Source of the DNA: Vandiemenella viatica
Taxonomy: Eukaryota > Arthropoda > Insecta > Orthoptera > Morabidae
Direction of reading: 5' to 3'
DNA length: 64,000 nt
NCBI GenBank assembly: GCA_031002005.1
Contig: CM061918.1
Location: forward strand, 41,668,947 to 41,732,946
In this document: positions 10,192 to 21,480 of the stretch, piece after piece
Layout of the letters: every line of letters begins with the position of its first letter
How positions within the stretch are numbered: the stretch's first letter is position 1
The notes under the pieces: model-generated
The model's input: the letters and a program-made list of their open reading frames with translations, nothing else
Told to the model about the DNA's origin: nothing
The model's database searches: none
Translations under genes and position numbers: made by a program

Positions 10192-10372
10192 GCCAGCCTC
10201 GGCAGCGTAAGGGCTAGAGTAATGGCTCCGCTTGGGGAGGATTGCCCGTTCTAGTCCGGCCGCAGGCATGGGTGTTTAATGTTGCCTGTGTTGGTTTGGT
10301 GTCCGCCCTGTGATGTGTGCAATTAATTCCAAACAATATATACTGGAGAAGCTGAAAACACTGAATGATCCG
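10192..10372 (+). mobile_element. tRNA-derived SINE, family 2
   Basis: The head gcctcggcagcg and box B cgttctagtccgg precede catgggtgtttaatgttg and the tail gaagctgaaaacactgaatg. The same head-body-tail order occurs on the minus strand at 44857-45052 and 29498-29668, which defines a second SINE family. Confidence 0.75.
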
Positions 10373-10495
10373 AAATAATATTCGACCTTGCTGTATGGTC
10401 TAAAACGTCTAAAGCTATATAACAAAATATTATCTCTGCTTCGTACGTTTGGATAGATTTCTTGCTTCGTATTCCACGTTAAATTTGTTTGATTT

Positions 10496-10662
10496 TTTTT
10501 TTAATCTTGTGGCTTTACTCCTCGTCGGCGTCAAGGTCATTAGAGTTGGTATGGGACTGGGGACAAGGAACGGGAAGGAACTCGGCCATGGCCTTTTGAA
10601 TGAAGCATCCCGAAATTCGCCTGGAGTGATTTGGGGAAACCATGGAAAATCCAATTACTGTT
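10496..10662 (-). mobile_element. SINE family 1, 3' half (inverted pair, left member)
   Basis: The minus-strand tail and body stop abruptly at ggaaaatccaatta, before box B. It meets a plus-strand half copy at 10664 head to head. Confidence 0.85.
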
Positions 10663-10663
10663 G

Positions 10664-10787
10664 CAAATGCCGGGATGCTTCCTTCAAAATGCCATGGCCG
10701 AATTCCTTCCCATTCCTTGCCGCCCCCCCCCCAATCCTTTCCCGACGCTGTTAAGAGACGTTAAGCAGTTTAAAAAAATAATTAAAA
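10664..10787 (+). mobile_element. SINE family 1, 3' half (inverted pair, right member)
   Basis: The plus-strand body gcaaatgccgggatgcttcc runs through cgctgttaagagacgttaag to an A-rich tail. It belongs to the ctcttaacagc subfamily, unlike its inverted neighbour, so the pair joins two different source copies. Confidence 0.85.
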
Positions 10788-11004
10788 AATTTAACAAATA
10801 ATAAAAAAACGCATGAAACTGAGCTGGTATTTCCTTTCGGCGTAGTGTGTAGTGTCCAAAATAAGGCGGTAAAGTCTGTGGTCTACTGTCGGTTAAATTT
10901 TAATAGTCGAGAAATTGATTGGTTTGTTAATGGTGAAGACAATTGTAAAGGAAAATTAGAATACGTGAAGTAGACAGTTGAGGACATAGGTTCTAATGGA
11001 TATA

Positions 11005-12210
11005 CACAGAAGAGCTAAAGAGACTAGGCATGCGCACGCAAACACAGAGATATGTAAACACCCAAAGTACGGCGCTGCGGTCGGCAAAGGCTATATAAGG
11101 CAACAGGTGTCTGGCGCAGGCGTTAGGTCGGTTACTGCTGCTACAATGGCAGGTTATCACGATTTAAGTGAGTTTGAACGCGGTGTTATAGTCAGCGCAC
11201 GAGAGATGGGACACAGCCTCTCCGAGGTAGCGATGAGGAGGGGATTTTCCCGTACGACCATTTCACGAGTGCATCGTGAATATCGGGAATCTGGCAAAAC
11301 ATCAAATCTCCGACATCCTTGCGACCGGAAAAAAGATCCTGCAAGAACTGGACCAACGACGACTGAAGAGAATCGTTCAACGTGACAGAAGTGCAACCCT
11401 TCCGCAAATTTCTGCGGATTTCAGTGCTGGGCCATCAACAAGTGTCTGCGTGCGAACCATTGAACGAAACATCATTGATATGGGCTTTCGGAGCAGAAGG
11501 CCCACTCGTGTACCCTTGCTGAGTGCACGACACAAGCTTTACGCCTCGCCTGAGCCAATCAACACCGACATTGGACTGTTGATGATTGGAAACATGTTGC
11601 CTGGTCTGACGAGTCTCGTTTTCAATTGTATCGAACGGATGGACGTGTACGGGTATGGATACTACCTCATGAATTCATGGACCTTGCATGTCAGCAGAAG
11701 ATTCTTGAAGCTGGTGGAGGCTCTGTAATGGCGTGGGTCGTGCGCAGTTGGATTGAAATGTGACCCCTGATACGTCTAGATACGACTCTTACAGGTGACA
11801 CGTCCTGGCTGGTCACCTGCATCCATTCATGTCTATTGTGCATTCCGACAGACTTGGGCAATTGGAGCAGCACACTGCGAACCCCACACGTCCAGAATTG
11901 CTACAGAGTGGCTCCAGGAACACTCTTCTGAGTTTTTAAAACACCTCCGCTGGCCACCAAACTCCCCAGACATGAACACTATTGAGCATATCTGGGATGC
12001 CTTGCAACGTGCAGTTCAGAATAGATCTCCACCCCCTCGTACTCTTACGTTTTTATGGACAGCCCTGCAGGATGCATGGTGTCAATTCCCTCCAGCACTA
12101 CTTCAGACATTAGTCGAGTCCATGCCACGCCATGTTGCGGCACTTCTGCGTGCTCGCAGGGGCCCTACACGATATTAGGCAGGTGTACCAGTTTCTTTGG
12201 CTCTTCAGTT
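11005..12210 (+). mobile_element. Tc1-like DNA transposon, second family
   Basis: The left end cacagaagagctaaagag and the complement of ctttggctcttcagtt at the right match over about 24 bases with a few changes. TA flanks both sides (11003-11004, 12211-12212). The 1206-bp element is near normal size for a Tc1-like element with one transposase gene. It is a different family from the element at 2244. Confidence 0.88.
11146..12177 (+). pseudogene. Tc1-like transposase pseudogene
   Basis: Cut-and-paste transposase remnant. Start at the Met of MAGYHDLSEFERGVIVSAR. The paired HTH region follows (HSLSEVAMRRGFSRTTISRV, HREYRESGK). The second DNA-binding part reads KRIVQRDRSATLPQISADF and RTIERNIIDMGFRSRRPTRV. 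After a frame change near 11300 and further breaks at about 11730-11800, the catalytic C-terminal part appears as HLRWPPNSPDMNTIEHIWD (the conserved SPDLNPIEHIW box with the catalytic acidic residue) and ends RRGPTRY. At least two frameshifts and stops inactivate it. Confidence 0.9.
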
Positions 12211-12212
12211 TA

Positions 12213-13954
12213 TTAAGATGAGATCGACGATTGCAAAAAAAAAAAAAGCAACCCACAAAAAAAGGGTGAGAAACTGATTGTAGGGAAAAATTAAACTGTT
12301 TAAGTGATAATGAAATGCATCCGAATTTATGACAGTAAAAGCAGAGTAAATATAAAGGAAAACGTTGTTGAAGAAGGTAGAGAATTCTGTTACTGAGCAA
12401 TTAAAGCTGCAACTGAAAATGGAAGCAGTAACAATGCGGGATTGGTGAACTTGCTAGCGCGTGGATCAGTCGCTGGTAATAACTGTAGAGGGAGACAAAG
12501 ACTATAATTTATGACAGGTAATGAAGGTGCAGCAGGAAATGGGTATGCTCAGATGAAAATATCAGCTCAGAACAAAAAGGCTGGTGACTGGGAGAAAAAA
12601 AAACTGCAGTATACCATAGGATAATTTAATACAGTGCAATATAGACACATTCCAGAAATTACAGGCCTGCCAGGGAACATAAAGCGGTAAAAGTCACACT
12701 TGAGGTGTTTATTGAGAAATCTTTAAGAAGTGTACTGTGGTAACTGCCAGTATTGAGAGACGTCACATACACTGAAGTTTCACCGCGTGTCAGCAACTGG
12801 CTGCGAAGTCTCGAAGTTGGTATCACTGAGAGCAGGGAAGCCCCGCAAGTCGCGTGGCCAGTGAATATCGATCGCTGTCTTGGGTGATATCGATACTGCT
12901 TCTCGAATATCCTGTCACTCCAAGGAAGGACCATCCCATTATAACAACAATACGTTTGCCAAATATTTCCACGCAACACATCGATTGTGATTATGTTTAA
13001 CTGTCTCAGAAATGAAATTAAATCGAATTACCCCAAGAACGATTTAAAAGCATTTCTAAAACAGTGCAATGAAAAGTTGTATTTATTAGTAGCATTTCGT
13101 ACCGTGTTTATGAAATACAGGAAGAATCTTGATTAAATTACCCCTTCCAGTTTAACTTCCAGGCCTCTTAAATTAATATTTTATAACTGAGCATTTATAA
13201 TTTTTACCTACCCTAAAACACAGTTAAACATAAAATTTATAAAAATCATGGGGATGAAGGTGCTTAGCGCGGAGCTGAAGGAATAAATAAATATAGACCG
13301 TAAGATAGTTAACCTATCAAATAAAAGCTTGCAATCAGTGAACTTTGAAAATGTTTAAATTTTTCTTTTAAATCTCGATTTGTACGACGTTTTGGTGCAA
13401 TACTGGTATCATAAAAAAGAATTATTTCCCCCTGTATATCTTAAACTTTTGATCCGAAAAAAGTTTAATAGATTATAGTGATGTTAGTTTTTTTAAGATT
13501 GCAGGAAACTACGACAATAGTTATGAAGATTAGGTTTTTTTTTTAATGAGTAATATTGGAATCTTATATTCTTTGCAACAAAAAATTTTACAACAAAAAA
13601 ATCATATCTACTTTATTCGGAAGAGGATTTCGTGGTTCGGATACCACATATATCGTAGAAATATTTTACTTTGAAAAATTTAATACCATTACTATAGTAA
13701 GGGTCATCATATCGTACAATAACTTCTTTAAATATTTCATTTAATACACAGTGTGGGTGCGAATCTTTTTTCTTCGGTTGTCAACATTACCTTATGTCAT
13801 TGACATTTGTTTATTAAGCTTAGAGATGGTGTATAAGGTCTTGGTAAAATTTACTTTGGGTTTTTTTTTTTACGGAAACAAAGAATTAACATTACGGAAA
13901 AATAGTGTTAACCGCAAGCTGGAAGCGAAGTGATGGTCTTGAATAAGTCGGAGA

Positions 13955-13989
<35 letters not shown>

Positions 13990-13990
13990 T
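12213..13990. other. unassigned AT-rich stretch with TA microsatellite
   Basis: The stretch at 12425-12500 (gtgaacttgctagcgcgtgg, then actgtagagggagacaaagac) weakly recalls the RTE-type LINE 3' region. A TA-dinucleotide run lies at about 13957-13987. No genes were recognised. Confidence 0.45.
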
Positions 13991-13999
13991 GTATGTGTA

Positions 14000-14080
14000 T
14001 AGGCACGGGGCATTCGGTAATTGTTCGTGAATTAAACATTACTCGATCCACTGTCTCAAAAGTGTGTCGTGGATATGTAC
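14000..14080 (+). pseudogene. possible Tc1-type helix-turn-helix fragment
   Basis: The plus strand reads GHSVIVRELNITRSTVSKVCRG, which resembles the DNA-recognition HTH of Tc1-like transposases (compare VSRATVYTVMTAY at 2.5 kb). Only about 27 residues survive and nothing downstream continues the family. Confidence 0.35.
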
Positions 14081-15599
14081 GTAATTTCCGGCATTACTCC
14101 CCCCGCATTAGGGTAGAAAGCGATTTTACATTTAGGGTAGATGAGGGGTAGATATTTGGAAATTTACGAGATTTAGACTTTTCTTATAATTTTTGGGTAA
14201 ACCTTTATCTGTATAGCAATCTTCAGCTTTGTACTAGTACAGGAAGTGTTTTAATGATCATCATTGAGTGGGTGACAAAATCGGTGAAATTTGCATCTGA
14301 ATAACATCAAAACTAAGAACATGTCCGAAGATTGCTAAGATTGTTGTTATCTGTGTATAATAGGAATTTGAGGCATGTGGCATCACTAAGAAACTGAGGT
14401 ACACTACTAAATGGCGCGAATCTCTTCGAGAATAGGGTAGGCAGTGCCGCCGGTGACTCGATTTGGCGGACGCCTAACTTCAGTAACCCCTCTGGTAGCT
14501 TATACGTGCTGATTACATTACTCTCCCCACAGCAGATATCCGTTCTGCTCTTGATTCAGTGTAACCTCACTAAAGTCGTCCCAACTCCTTCTTCCAGTTT
14601 TCTACACTACCCGTACTTACTGTTCTAACATTCCATGGTCCAATTTGTAAAATTCTACTATCTAATTTGCTTCCTATCAGCGAACAACTTTCCCTCCGGA
14701 ATTTTTCGCGCAGAACGGAGCCATTTTAGATCCAGATTTTTCACCCATAACACTAGTAAAGTGTCAAAGATAATTCTGCGGACCAGTAGTAACTTACATT
14801 GGCATAACTTTATACCTATATGCATGTTAGTAACCTACCCTATCATTTGTTATTGGAACACCAAAACCCGAATCAAGTCCCTGTTTAATTGATATTTCAC
14901 TGATTCCTAAAGTACGTTGTTTCCAGATTCTATTTTCTGTCGAAAGCTCACGAATGTCGCCTATATAATTTCTATAAACTTTGCAATCTTCAATTAAACC
15001 TTCTGGAACACCTCAAGTTCAAAAGAAGACGAATTCGTAGGAAAATCACAGCATCAAGTTGAAGAAAATCGTGTACTGAAGGAATATAAGTTCTCTTTTC
15101 AATGTCTAGAGCGTCTTAGTGAAAAATATTGCAAAGAAGTAAAATTAAAATAGAAGTAAAAAAAAAAAAAAAAAATTACATAGAGAAGATCTGCCTGTTC
15201 CAAGTACCGCGGTCCATTGAGACCTACACTTACAATAAAGACTTCAACAACCATTAACTTGAAATGTCTGTCTTTTCTAAAGTTAATAAAATGGGTTTAA
15301 TCAGAAATTACTCGGTGGTTTCTGCAATCTAAGGTCAGTCAGGATGGGCGCCAGGTTTTCAGCACAGTTTCCTGTATTAGGAAAGAGCCTGTCGAAAACA
15401 ATAAAATGAGTTCAAACTACAAGCTCTACTTAACTCAGTAACATAAGGATGGATGGTGATTAAAAACAGAGTTCACAATAAAACATTTAAGTTACTTTTA
15501 ATCACAATCTGGCCAGTGAACGTTAGTGCACAGAGAAACAATGTTTTGTGGGTTTAGATTTGAGCGAGAGAGTTATCTCAGGGGGTTTACTGGGCTGAA
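14081..15599. other. unassigned stretch
   Basis: AT-rich with a 20-base A run at about 15159. Nothing else was recognised on either strand. Confidence 0.5.
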
Positions 15600-15975
15600 C
15601 AGGATTGCAAGTGTGTCTTCCTTTCTTGGCGGCTAATTACCCAGGACGGCGTGCTGACGAAGCAGCGCTGCTAAGCGAGGTCCAGTCGGTCCGTCCCGTA
15701 CTGGCGCCGTCCATCGCAAAAACATTGTCCCCGCGTCGCTTCTCCACACCACAATTCCTCCCACCTCTTCAGCCAATGGGAGCCAAAAACCCATCAACTC
15801 GCCTATTGGTGGCACCCTCGGAATAAACAAAAAACATAACGGAGATGAGATCACGTTTTGGTCACATGTACTGGCAGTTTCTTGCGTGGGTCCACACCTC
15901 ACAGGTTTTGCTTGGTCTCTCCCCGTCTCTGTTACAACACGACACTTCTCACCCCACAAAGCAGCCCTCAATGGT
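15600..15975. other. GC-rich block with paired CCAAT boxes
   Basis: Base composition rises sharply compared with the flanks and CpG is frequent. ccaat (about 15774) and the inverse attgg (about 15807) lie ~30 bases apart. Short open frames on both strands show no recognisable domain. It could be a promoter-like or LTR-like region. Confidence 0.35.
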
Positions 15976-15981
15976 CTAGCC

Positions 15982-17045
15982 CAGCGGTTCCCAACCTATG
16001 GGTCGCGACCCACTGGTGGGTCGCGGCGTGTGTTTTGGTGGGTCGCGGAACAATCGAAGTTTTTGCCACAAAAATATATCTTTTAATTCATCTATTTAAA
16101 AATAATATAACACGATATTTTACAAGTGCAATAATCATGAAATCCTTAATTTTCTTCTGGATGAATGTACGAGCAGAGTATCCAGAAATCTCTAAATTAG
16201 CTGTGAAGTTCTTGATGCCGTTCATACTTGTGTGAACGAGCTTTTTCTACTTTATTGTTTTTAAAAAACAAAAACAGAAATAATCTATGTGTAGAAAGTG
16301 AATTAAGGTTAAAATTAACCAGTGTTAACCCTGATATCGATGCCTTGATCAGTAAGCACCAGGGCCAGAAATCTCACTGATTGTAAAGTTGTGATTTTAT
16401 CATAACTGAACGTATTTTTGATTATCTTTGTAATAAAGCGGGAGGCGGCTGCACAAAGCATTACCTCATTGAGTTGACGGCTGAAATTCCAGGATTAGTT
16501 AAAACTCGATTTGCAAATTCAAATGCCGCCGATCATATCTTGGTGGAAAACACCTACAAATCCCATTTTAGTGGTTATCTTGTAAGTTTACTATTGTGTT
16601 TTCCTGCTCCCAGTCTTCCATATTTTCATACATTTGGATGCAGTAAAACACAATGATAAACCTACCAATCAACCACTAAAATCGGGTCTGCAGGTGGTTT
16701 GCACCAAAAAGCGACTTGGAAGACCAGTTGCATTTTAATATGCTGATCGAGTTACTTCTACTCGTGGAATTTCAGCAGCCTACTTGATGAGGTGATGGTA
16801 TGTCCAGCCGCCTCCCGGTTTTTAATATGTTTGTTGTTTTATGTATTATCAGTTCTTGTTTTTGTTGATAGTATATCCTTTTTATGAAAATTTGCCTTTT
16901 CGTAGGTTAGGTTAGTCTATAGCTTATCGATGTCATACAACAGATCCCATTCTGATATTAGATAAACTCTCATATTAGGTGGGTCACTAAATTTTTTTTC
17001 TCTTTCTTTAAGGTGGGTCGTGTACCAATAAAGGTTGGGAACAGA
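15982..17045 (+). mobile_element. hAT derivative with nested fold-back element
   Basis: The left end cagcggttcccaacc and right end ggttgggaaca are inverted. Flanks gtctagcc (15974-15981) and tgctagcc (17046-17053) match at six of eight positions. Inside, the repeated gtgggtcg motif lies near both ends. At 16136-16235 the plus strand reads FWMNVRAEYPEISKLAVKF and LMPFIL, part of the hAT C-terminal dimerisation domain, ending at a stop. A 377-bp inverted-repeat element is inserted at 16440. Confidence 0.8.
16440..16816. mobile_element. fold-back (long inverted repeat) element
   Basis: The termini gggaggcggctg and cagccgcctccc are perfect 12-base inverses. Pairing continues inwards: ggctgaaattccaggatt versus ctcgtggaatttcagcag, and ttttagtggttatcttg versus ccaatcaaccactaaaa. 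Nearly the whole 377 bp can fold into one hairpin. No coding region is present. Target duplication was not resolved. Confidence 0.8.
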
Positions 17046-17054
17046 TGCTAGCCA

Positions 17055-17520
17055 AAAAAAAAAAAAAAAATACGCACCACATTGCCTGGCTTTCTCTCCC
17101 GCGTACCTGTCCATGGGTCTCCCAGGACAGCACAATCTTAATCCTCAGACGAAAGTTGCTGTCTTTCATTCCGACTGGAAACTTATTTAGTGAATAGACT
17201 ATTATAGTAGCAATGAAGTCGCATCCCCATACCCTCGAAATATCAGATATGCATCTCAACGAAATTCACACCTTGATAGGCTGTATCGTCAAGTTAATAT
17301 GTGGGATACTTTTAATCTAGACGCTAACATAACTGTCGATGACACAGAGGCCAGCGCCGTAAATTTCGAAATTTTTGCCTCTGTGAGCGCTCAAAAGTTA
17401 AAGAATGGATTCAAGCAAAACTGTACTTAGTGATAACCTATGTCATTGTTTAACATAATAGAGCATACTTTCATACATATTAGTAACGTATTTCTTCCAT
17501 GATACAGAGAATAAAACGGG
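17055..17520. other. unassigned stretch
   Basis: A poly-A run, then moderately GC-rich sequence. Short frames carry no recognisable motifs. Confidence 0.4.
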
Positions 17521-17864
17521 ACATTTTAGAATTTTGGTAAGTGCCCACGGATCAAGCAAACCCGCTGAGAGATATTTCGAGAATTAAATCGAATGATTTT
17601 CTTTGGAGAAGAAAAGAATGGCCCTGATATATTCAGTCTGGCTTTGCTACATACACGCTGCACTGTTCGTAACGATATGTCAAATGCCTCTGCTATCATT
17701 TTTTGCGGTTTTGTAAAACCTATATTAACTTTATCTCCACAATTTTCTCTTGTGTTTAAGAAACTGTAAACGCCAAAAAATTGTTTTCGACTGTCGCCTG
17801 ATGAAACAATTGTCTGATGCCATTTCACATACAGCGTTTTATAACGATGAGTTCCTATAAACAC
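17521..17864 (-). pseudogene. transposase-like N-terminal HTH fragment
   Basis: The minus-strand frame reads LNTRENCGDKVNIGFTKPQ, then KMIAEAFDISLRTVQRVCSKA and FSSPKK. The AEAFDISLRTVQRV core is a helix-turn-helix like those preceding the DDE domain in a Tc1/IS630-like group found in insects, where FSSPKK-type basic stretches follow. No DDE domain is seen on either side, so it is a fragment or an exon of a domesticated gene. The former is more likely here. Confidence 0.5.
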
Positions 17865-18139
17865 GACTGTACTGCAGTAATGCCTCTCGCAGGAGCAGGC
17901 AACGGGAGGGGAACATGACCTTGAGCCGACAGCTCAGAGCGAACAAAGTATAGACTTCACCTATACTGTATTGGAATGAAACATGCAAAAAAAAAAAAAT
18001 ATAAATAAATATATAGTGGGTGAAGCATATCTACCACAAATAAGCTAACTCTCGATTTTTTGATTTTTTTTTTTTTTTTTTGTTTGGAAGGAGGCTCTTC
18101 CATTTCGATAATTAGTCATGCTGAAATAGGTTTTACACG

Positions 18140-18235
18140 ATTTCCCGAAACCACTCCAGGCGAATACTGGGAAAGTTCCTTTAAAATGTAATGGCTGAGC
18201 TCCTTCCCTTTCGTTTTCCCAATCAACTTCCTTTC
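18140..18235 (+). mobile_element. SINE family 1 fragment, diverged
   Basis: Reads cgatttcccgaaaccactcc, then aggcgaatactgggaaag and atggctgagctccttccc: the middle of the SINE body on the plus strand. No head or tail is present. Confidence 0.65.
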
Positions 18236-18259
18236 AGTTGGAGAGGCACGGTGATGCTT

Positions 18260-18534
18260 GGAGGGCGTCCATTAATTACGTGAGATGAAATACGGGGGGG
18301 GGGGGGGCGTCGACAGAAATCTCATCTCATTATTCATTTTTTTAATTCCTTGAAGAACAATACAGCTAAAAAATGGTCTCCAAAACTTACAAGGTCGTAT
18401 GGGAGGGGGGAGGGTCCTCTAAAAGTCTCACCTCACCCTCACAATAAAAGGGGGGAGGGAGGCAGCCCAATCTCACCACAAGGGAAGGGGTTCAGATTTC
18501 CGAAAAAACACCTCACGTAATTAATGGACACCCC
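18260..18534. mobile_element. Harbinger-like MITE, family B
   Basis: The ends gagggcgtccattaattacg and cgtaattaatggacacccc are inverted. The interior has G-runs and tctcacc motifs typical of this family. No coding. Confidence 0.75.
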
Positions 18535-18606
18535 ATTGCTCGGGGTATCACAAAAGAAAAAAGAAAAGCCAGCAGTGCCGGCATAGATGCGGACACATCT
18601 ATTCCT

Positions 18607-18844
18607 TTTTTTTTTTTTTAAATGCTTAACGTCTCTTAACAGCGAGGTCTTTAGAGACGGGGAAGGATGGGGCGGGGGGAGGATTGGGAAGGAAATTGGC
18701 CATGGCCTTTTGAAGGAAGCATCCCGGCATTTGCCTGGAGTGATTTGGGAAACCATGGAAAACCCAAATCTGGATGCCCGGATTGGGATTCAAACCGCCG
18801 TCCTCCCGAATGCGAGGTCAGAACGCTAACCGTTACACCACCAG
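18607..18844 (-). mobile_element. SINE family 1 (ctcttaacagc subfamily)
   Basis: Near-complete minus-strand copy with A/T tail and box B (gggattcaaaccgcc on the plus strand). Flanks ctattcct (18599-18606) and ttattcct (18845-18852) are a probable target duplication. Confidence 0.9.
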
Positions 18845-19106
18845 TTATTCCTAATAACTGACAGTAATATATATATATATCCTTGTAAATTATGCTTATT
18901 CTTCTAATAATTTTTATTGATTTTTATCCTTGATAATTAATCTCGTTCGTAGCCGTTGTTAATAAACTACTGTATTGACGAAAAACTACGGCGTACGTAA
19001 TTACATAAGCCACTTTTGTTCTATTCTCAAGCCACGTTTCATTTATATTTAACTCCGATGTTGATTCGTTCCAAGTTCTAATAAATTAATAGTAGTATTT
19101 TACAAG

Positions 19107-19405
19107 GCCACTTCCATTAATTACGTGAAGTGTTTTTTTCTCAAATTTGGTCCCCCCTTCTCCTCTCCTCGGTGAGATTTGGTAAGTTGTGGTGGGACCC
19201 CCTCCCCCCCTTCCGTGAGATTTACCTTATAACTTTAATTTTTAAATAATTTTATTTGATATGTTCCTGTATGGCACTAAGTACGTAAGCGTTAATACCG
19301 ATGTCTTCTATATCTACATTTTTTTTTCCTATGGAATAAGAGGAGAAAAATGATTGACACCCCTCCCTTTAAATGAGATTTTGCCGGATTCCCCCCCCTT
19401 TTTCC
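19107..19405. mobile_element. Harbinger-like MITE, family B, decayed
   Basis: It begins cttccattaattacgtgaag, followed by tttggtccccccttctcc, ggtgagatttgg and further C-rich segments to about 19405. The right terminus is not recognisable. Confidence 0.55.
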
Positions 19406-19779
19406 CCCGGTCGGAAAAGGAAAAACGACCTTGAGCTTCCAGAGGGTAGTGTAGGTTATAGATATAGCTAGATCACAATGTATAATTATCAACATCGCTT
19501 TGTATCGTCTAAACAGAGCAATTTTACTACGTCACCGTACTCTAAACTAGACGCCGATCAGGTGTCTGAAGTGAGTACACGGGACTCTACGCTGGTTAAC
19601 AAGCACGGCAGGCGGGATAGCTCTACACTGTATTTGATGTCAAACATCAAACACGGGCTCGTTAGTGATCCCATAACGAGCTGTTTGCGACGAAGCTTTG
19701 TTCTCTCGGATTTATAGAACTGTGCGCTGCGCTGATCAGAAAGCTATCACTGAAGCAGAGCCACCGAGACTTTTCAAGG
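19406..19779. other. unassigned stretch
   Basis: Nothing recognised. Moderately balanced composition. Confidence 0.4.
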
Positions 19780-19880
19780 CCTTTCAGCCATAATGATTCC
19801 CTTATTGCCCATCGCGGTATTCGCCTGAAGTGACTTTTGGGAAACCACGGAAAAGCATATTCTAGGTCAGTGGACCACAA
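19780..19880 (-). mobile_element. SINE family 1 fragment
   Basis: Contains tattcgcctgaagtgac and gggaaaccacggaaaagc from the SINE body; the rest is lost or unrecognisable. Confidence 0.6.
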
Positions 19881-20067
19881 CAAAGAGAAAAGTGTTCCGG
19901 TAAGATTTCTACTGGGCTCCATTCGCTGCGAATTCACAACAACGTCTTCTAATTAATAAACAAGCAGACAGAACATCCAAATTAAAACTTCCTTTACATA
20001 CTTAAAGAAAGACGTAGGTCATCTAGACTTAAATGTTTTGGGCATGTTAAAAGAATGAAGAGTACAA

Positions 20068-20262
20068 GAGACGGGAAAGGATGGGGGGCAAGGAATGGGA
20101 AGGAATTCGGCCATGGCATTTTGAAGGAAGCATCCCGGCATTTGCCTGGCGTGATTTGGGGAAACCATGGAAAACCCAAATCTGGATGCCCGGACGGGGA
20201 TTCGAACCGCCGTCCTACCGAATGCGAGGCGAGAACGCTAACCGTTACACCACCCCCTCGGT
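20068..20262 (-). mobile_element. SINE family 1, 3' truncated
   Basis: The body and head are well preserved from gagacgggaaaggatgggg to the head ccctcggt at 20262. The terminal ctcttaacagcgagg segment and A tail are absent. Confidence 0.88.
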
Positions 20263-20460
20263 CGACTACTAAAAGCTTATTAAAAAAAAAAAAAAAAGAT
20301 AACGGGCAAAATACCAAAAAGAAGATGCATAGACTAACTGAAGAAGGATATAGAGAGAAGAGTCTGGAACTGGGAATCTCTATTATGGACACAAAAACTT
20401 TTCTAAACAGGAGACAGTGGAAGACGATCGCCTATTACCACTAGGGCAAAAACACAGGTG

Positions 20461-20714
20461 TTTTTTTAACTTTTTTTTTTTTACTGCTTAACGTTTTTTA
20501 ACAGCGAGGTCTTTAAAGACGGGAAAGGATGGCGGGCAAGGAATGGGAAGGAATTCGGCCATTGCCTTTTGAAGGAAGCATCCCGGCATTCACCTGGTGT
20601 GATTTGGGAAAACCATGGAAAATCCAAATCTGGATGCCCGGACGGGAATTCGAACCGCCGTCCTCCCGAATGCGAGGCCAGAATGCTAACCGTTACACCA
20701 CCACTCTCGGTCGG
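20461..20714 (-). mobile_element. SINE family 1 (ctcttaacagc subfamily)
   Basis: Full-length minus-strand copy with tail. It is flanked by aaacacaggtg (20450-20460) and aaacacatgaag (20715 onwards), a probable short target duplication. Confidence 0.9.
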
Positions 20715-20779
20715 AAACACATGAAGGTTCGTAAACCACACCCGGGAAATTGGAGATGGTCCCAACGATAATGATGATA

Positions 20780-20985
20780 TACGTTTCGGTTGACAATAAT
20801 GAATATCCGGATAACTGCGAGATGGTTGTTAACGTGTTACTGCCATTTTCAACAAGATATTTATGTGAACAGGTATTCTCGACCTTGAATGAAATTAAAA
20901 CAACTAAATGGGAAATATTTAAATCAGTCGATGAAGAAATTAAACTTGCGTTGTCAGCGATTTATCAACTGACAAGACATCAGTA
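20780..20985 (+). pseudogene. hAT transposase C-terminal dimerisation domain
   Basis: The plus strand reads VVNVLLPFSTRYLCEQVFS, then TLNEIKTTKWEIFKSVDEE and IKLALSAI, ending at a stop at 20985. LLPFSTxYLCExxFSxLxxIKT is the signature of the hAT dimerisation region, found in ZBED/SCAND3-like transposases. Upstream catalytic domains are absent, because the SINE at 20461 and unrelated DNA precede it. No element ends were found. Confidence 0.85.
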
Positions 20986-21099
20986 ACTATAATTAGTAAC
21001 TCTAAGTGATAGTGTTAAGTAGAAAATAAGGAATAGAATTAAGAATTTAACTATGGTAGCGAGAGTGAGACAGATAGCAAATTTCATTATTTAATATTT

Positions 21100-21480
21100 T
21101 CAGGAGTTGGCTGTAAGTTGCCGTTGCGGCGTCTTTGCCGTACTAGAGGTCAGTCAAGTCAACACCCTTCCCGCCTGCCCCCTTGGCGCGGAGAAGTTTG
21201 GTCTGTCACCAACTCATGGACGCGAAAAGGCGTCTTCTGGGAATGGTAGTATCTGTGGGTCTTTCTCCCATTCGGCAGAGATTGTCCACACGCCAACTGG
21301 GAGGCCAGAAAGTCAAGGTTGGCATTGCTCCTCCCAAGAAGTACGTCAGCCTAACCCGAGTTATCTGGGGAGTATATGAGGCCCATGGATACAATAGCGT
21401 CCTCAGTTTTTGTCAGTTGGTCAGTTCTCAGTTCCGCTCCGTGCAGTGGCGTGTCGTGATTGCCTGAATAATATACGTCC
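21100..21480. other. GC-rich block with TATA-like promoter, origin unknown
   Basis: A clear compositional island. The motif gagtatatgaggccc is followed by tcagttttt and tcagttggtcagttctcag, resembling a TATA box and arthropod initiator-like repeats, as in LTR U3/R regions. No paired LTR or coding region was identified. Confidence 0.3.

Noticed and set aside
13957..13987. TA-dinucleotide run as a regulatory or replication feature
   Set aside because: A simple microsatellite with no associated motif.
18290..18310. G-run at 18.3 kb and C-runs at 36.3-36.5 kb as G-quadruplex regulatory sites
   Set aside because: They are characteristic internal parts of the family B MITE and recur in all its copies, so no separate function is indicated.
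20055..20444. 129-residue plus-strand frame
   Set aside because: It lies largely within a family 1 SINE. Similar frames recur in nearly every SINE copy because the repeat itself is open in some registers.
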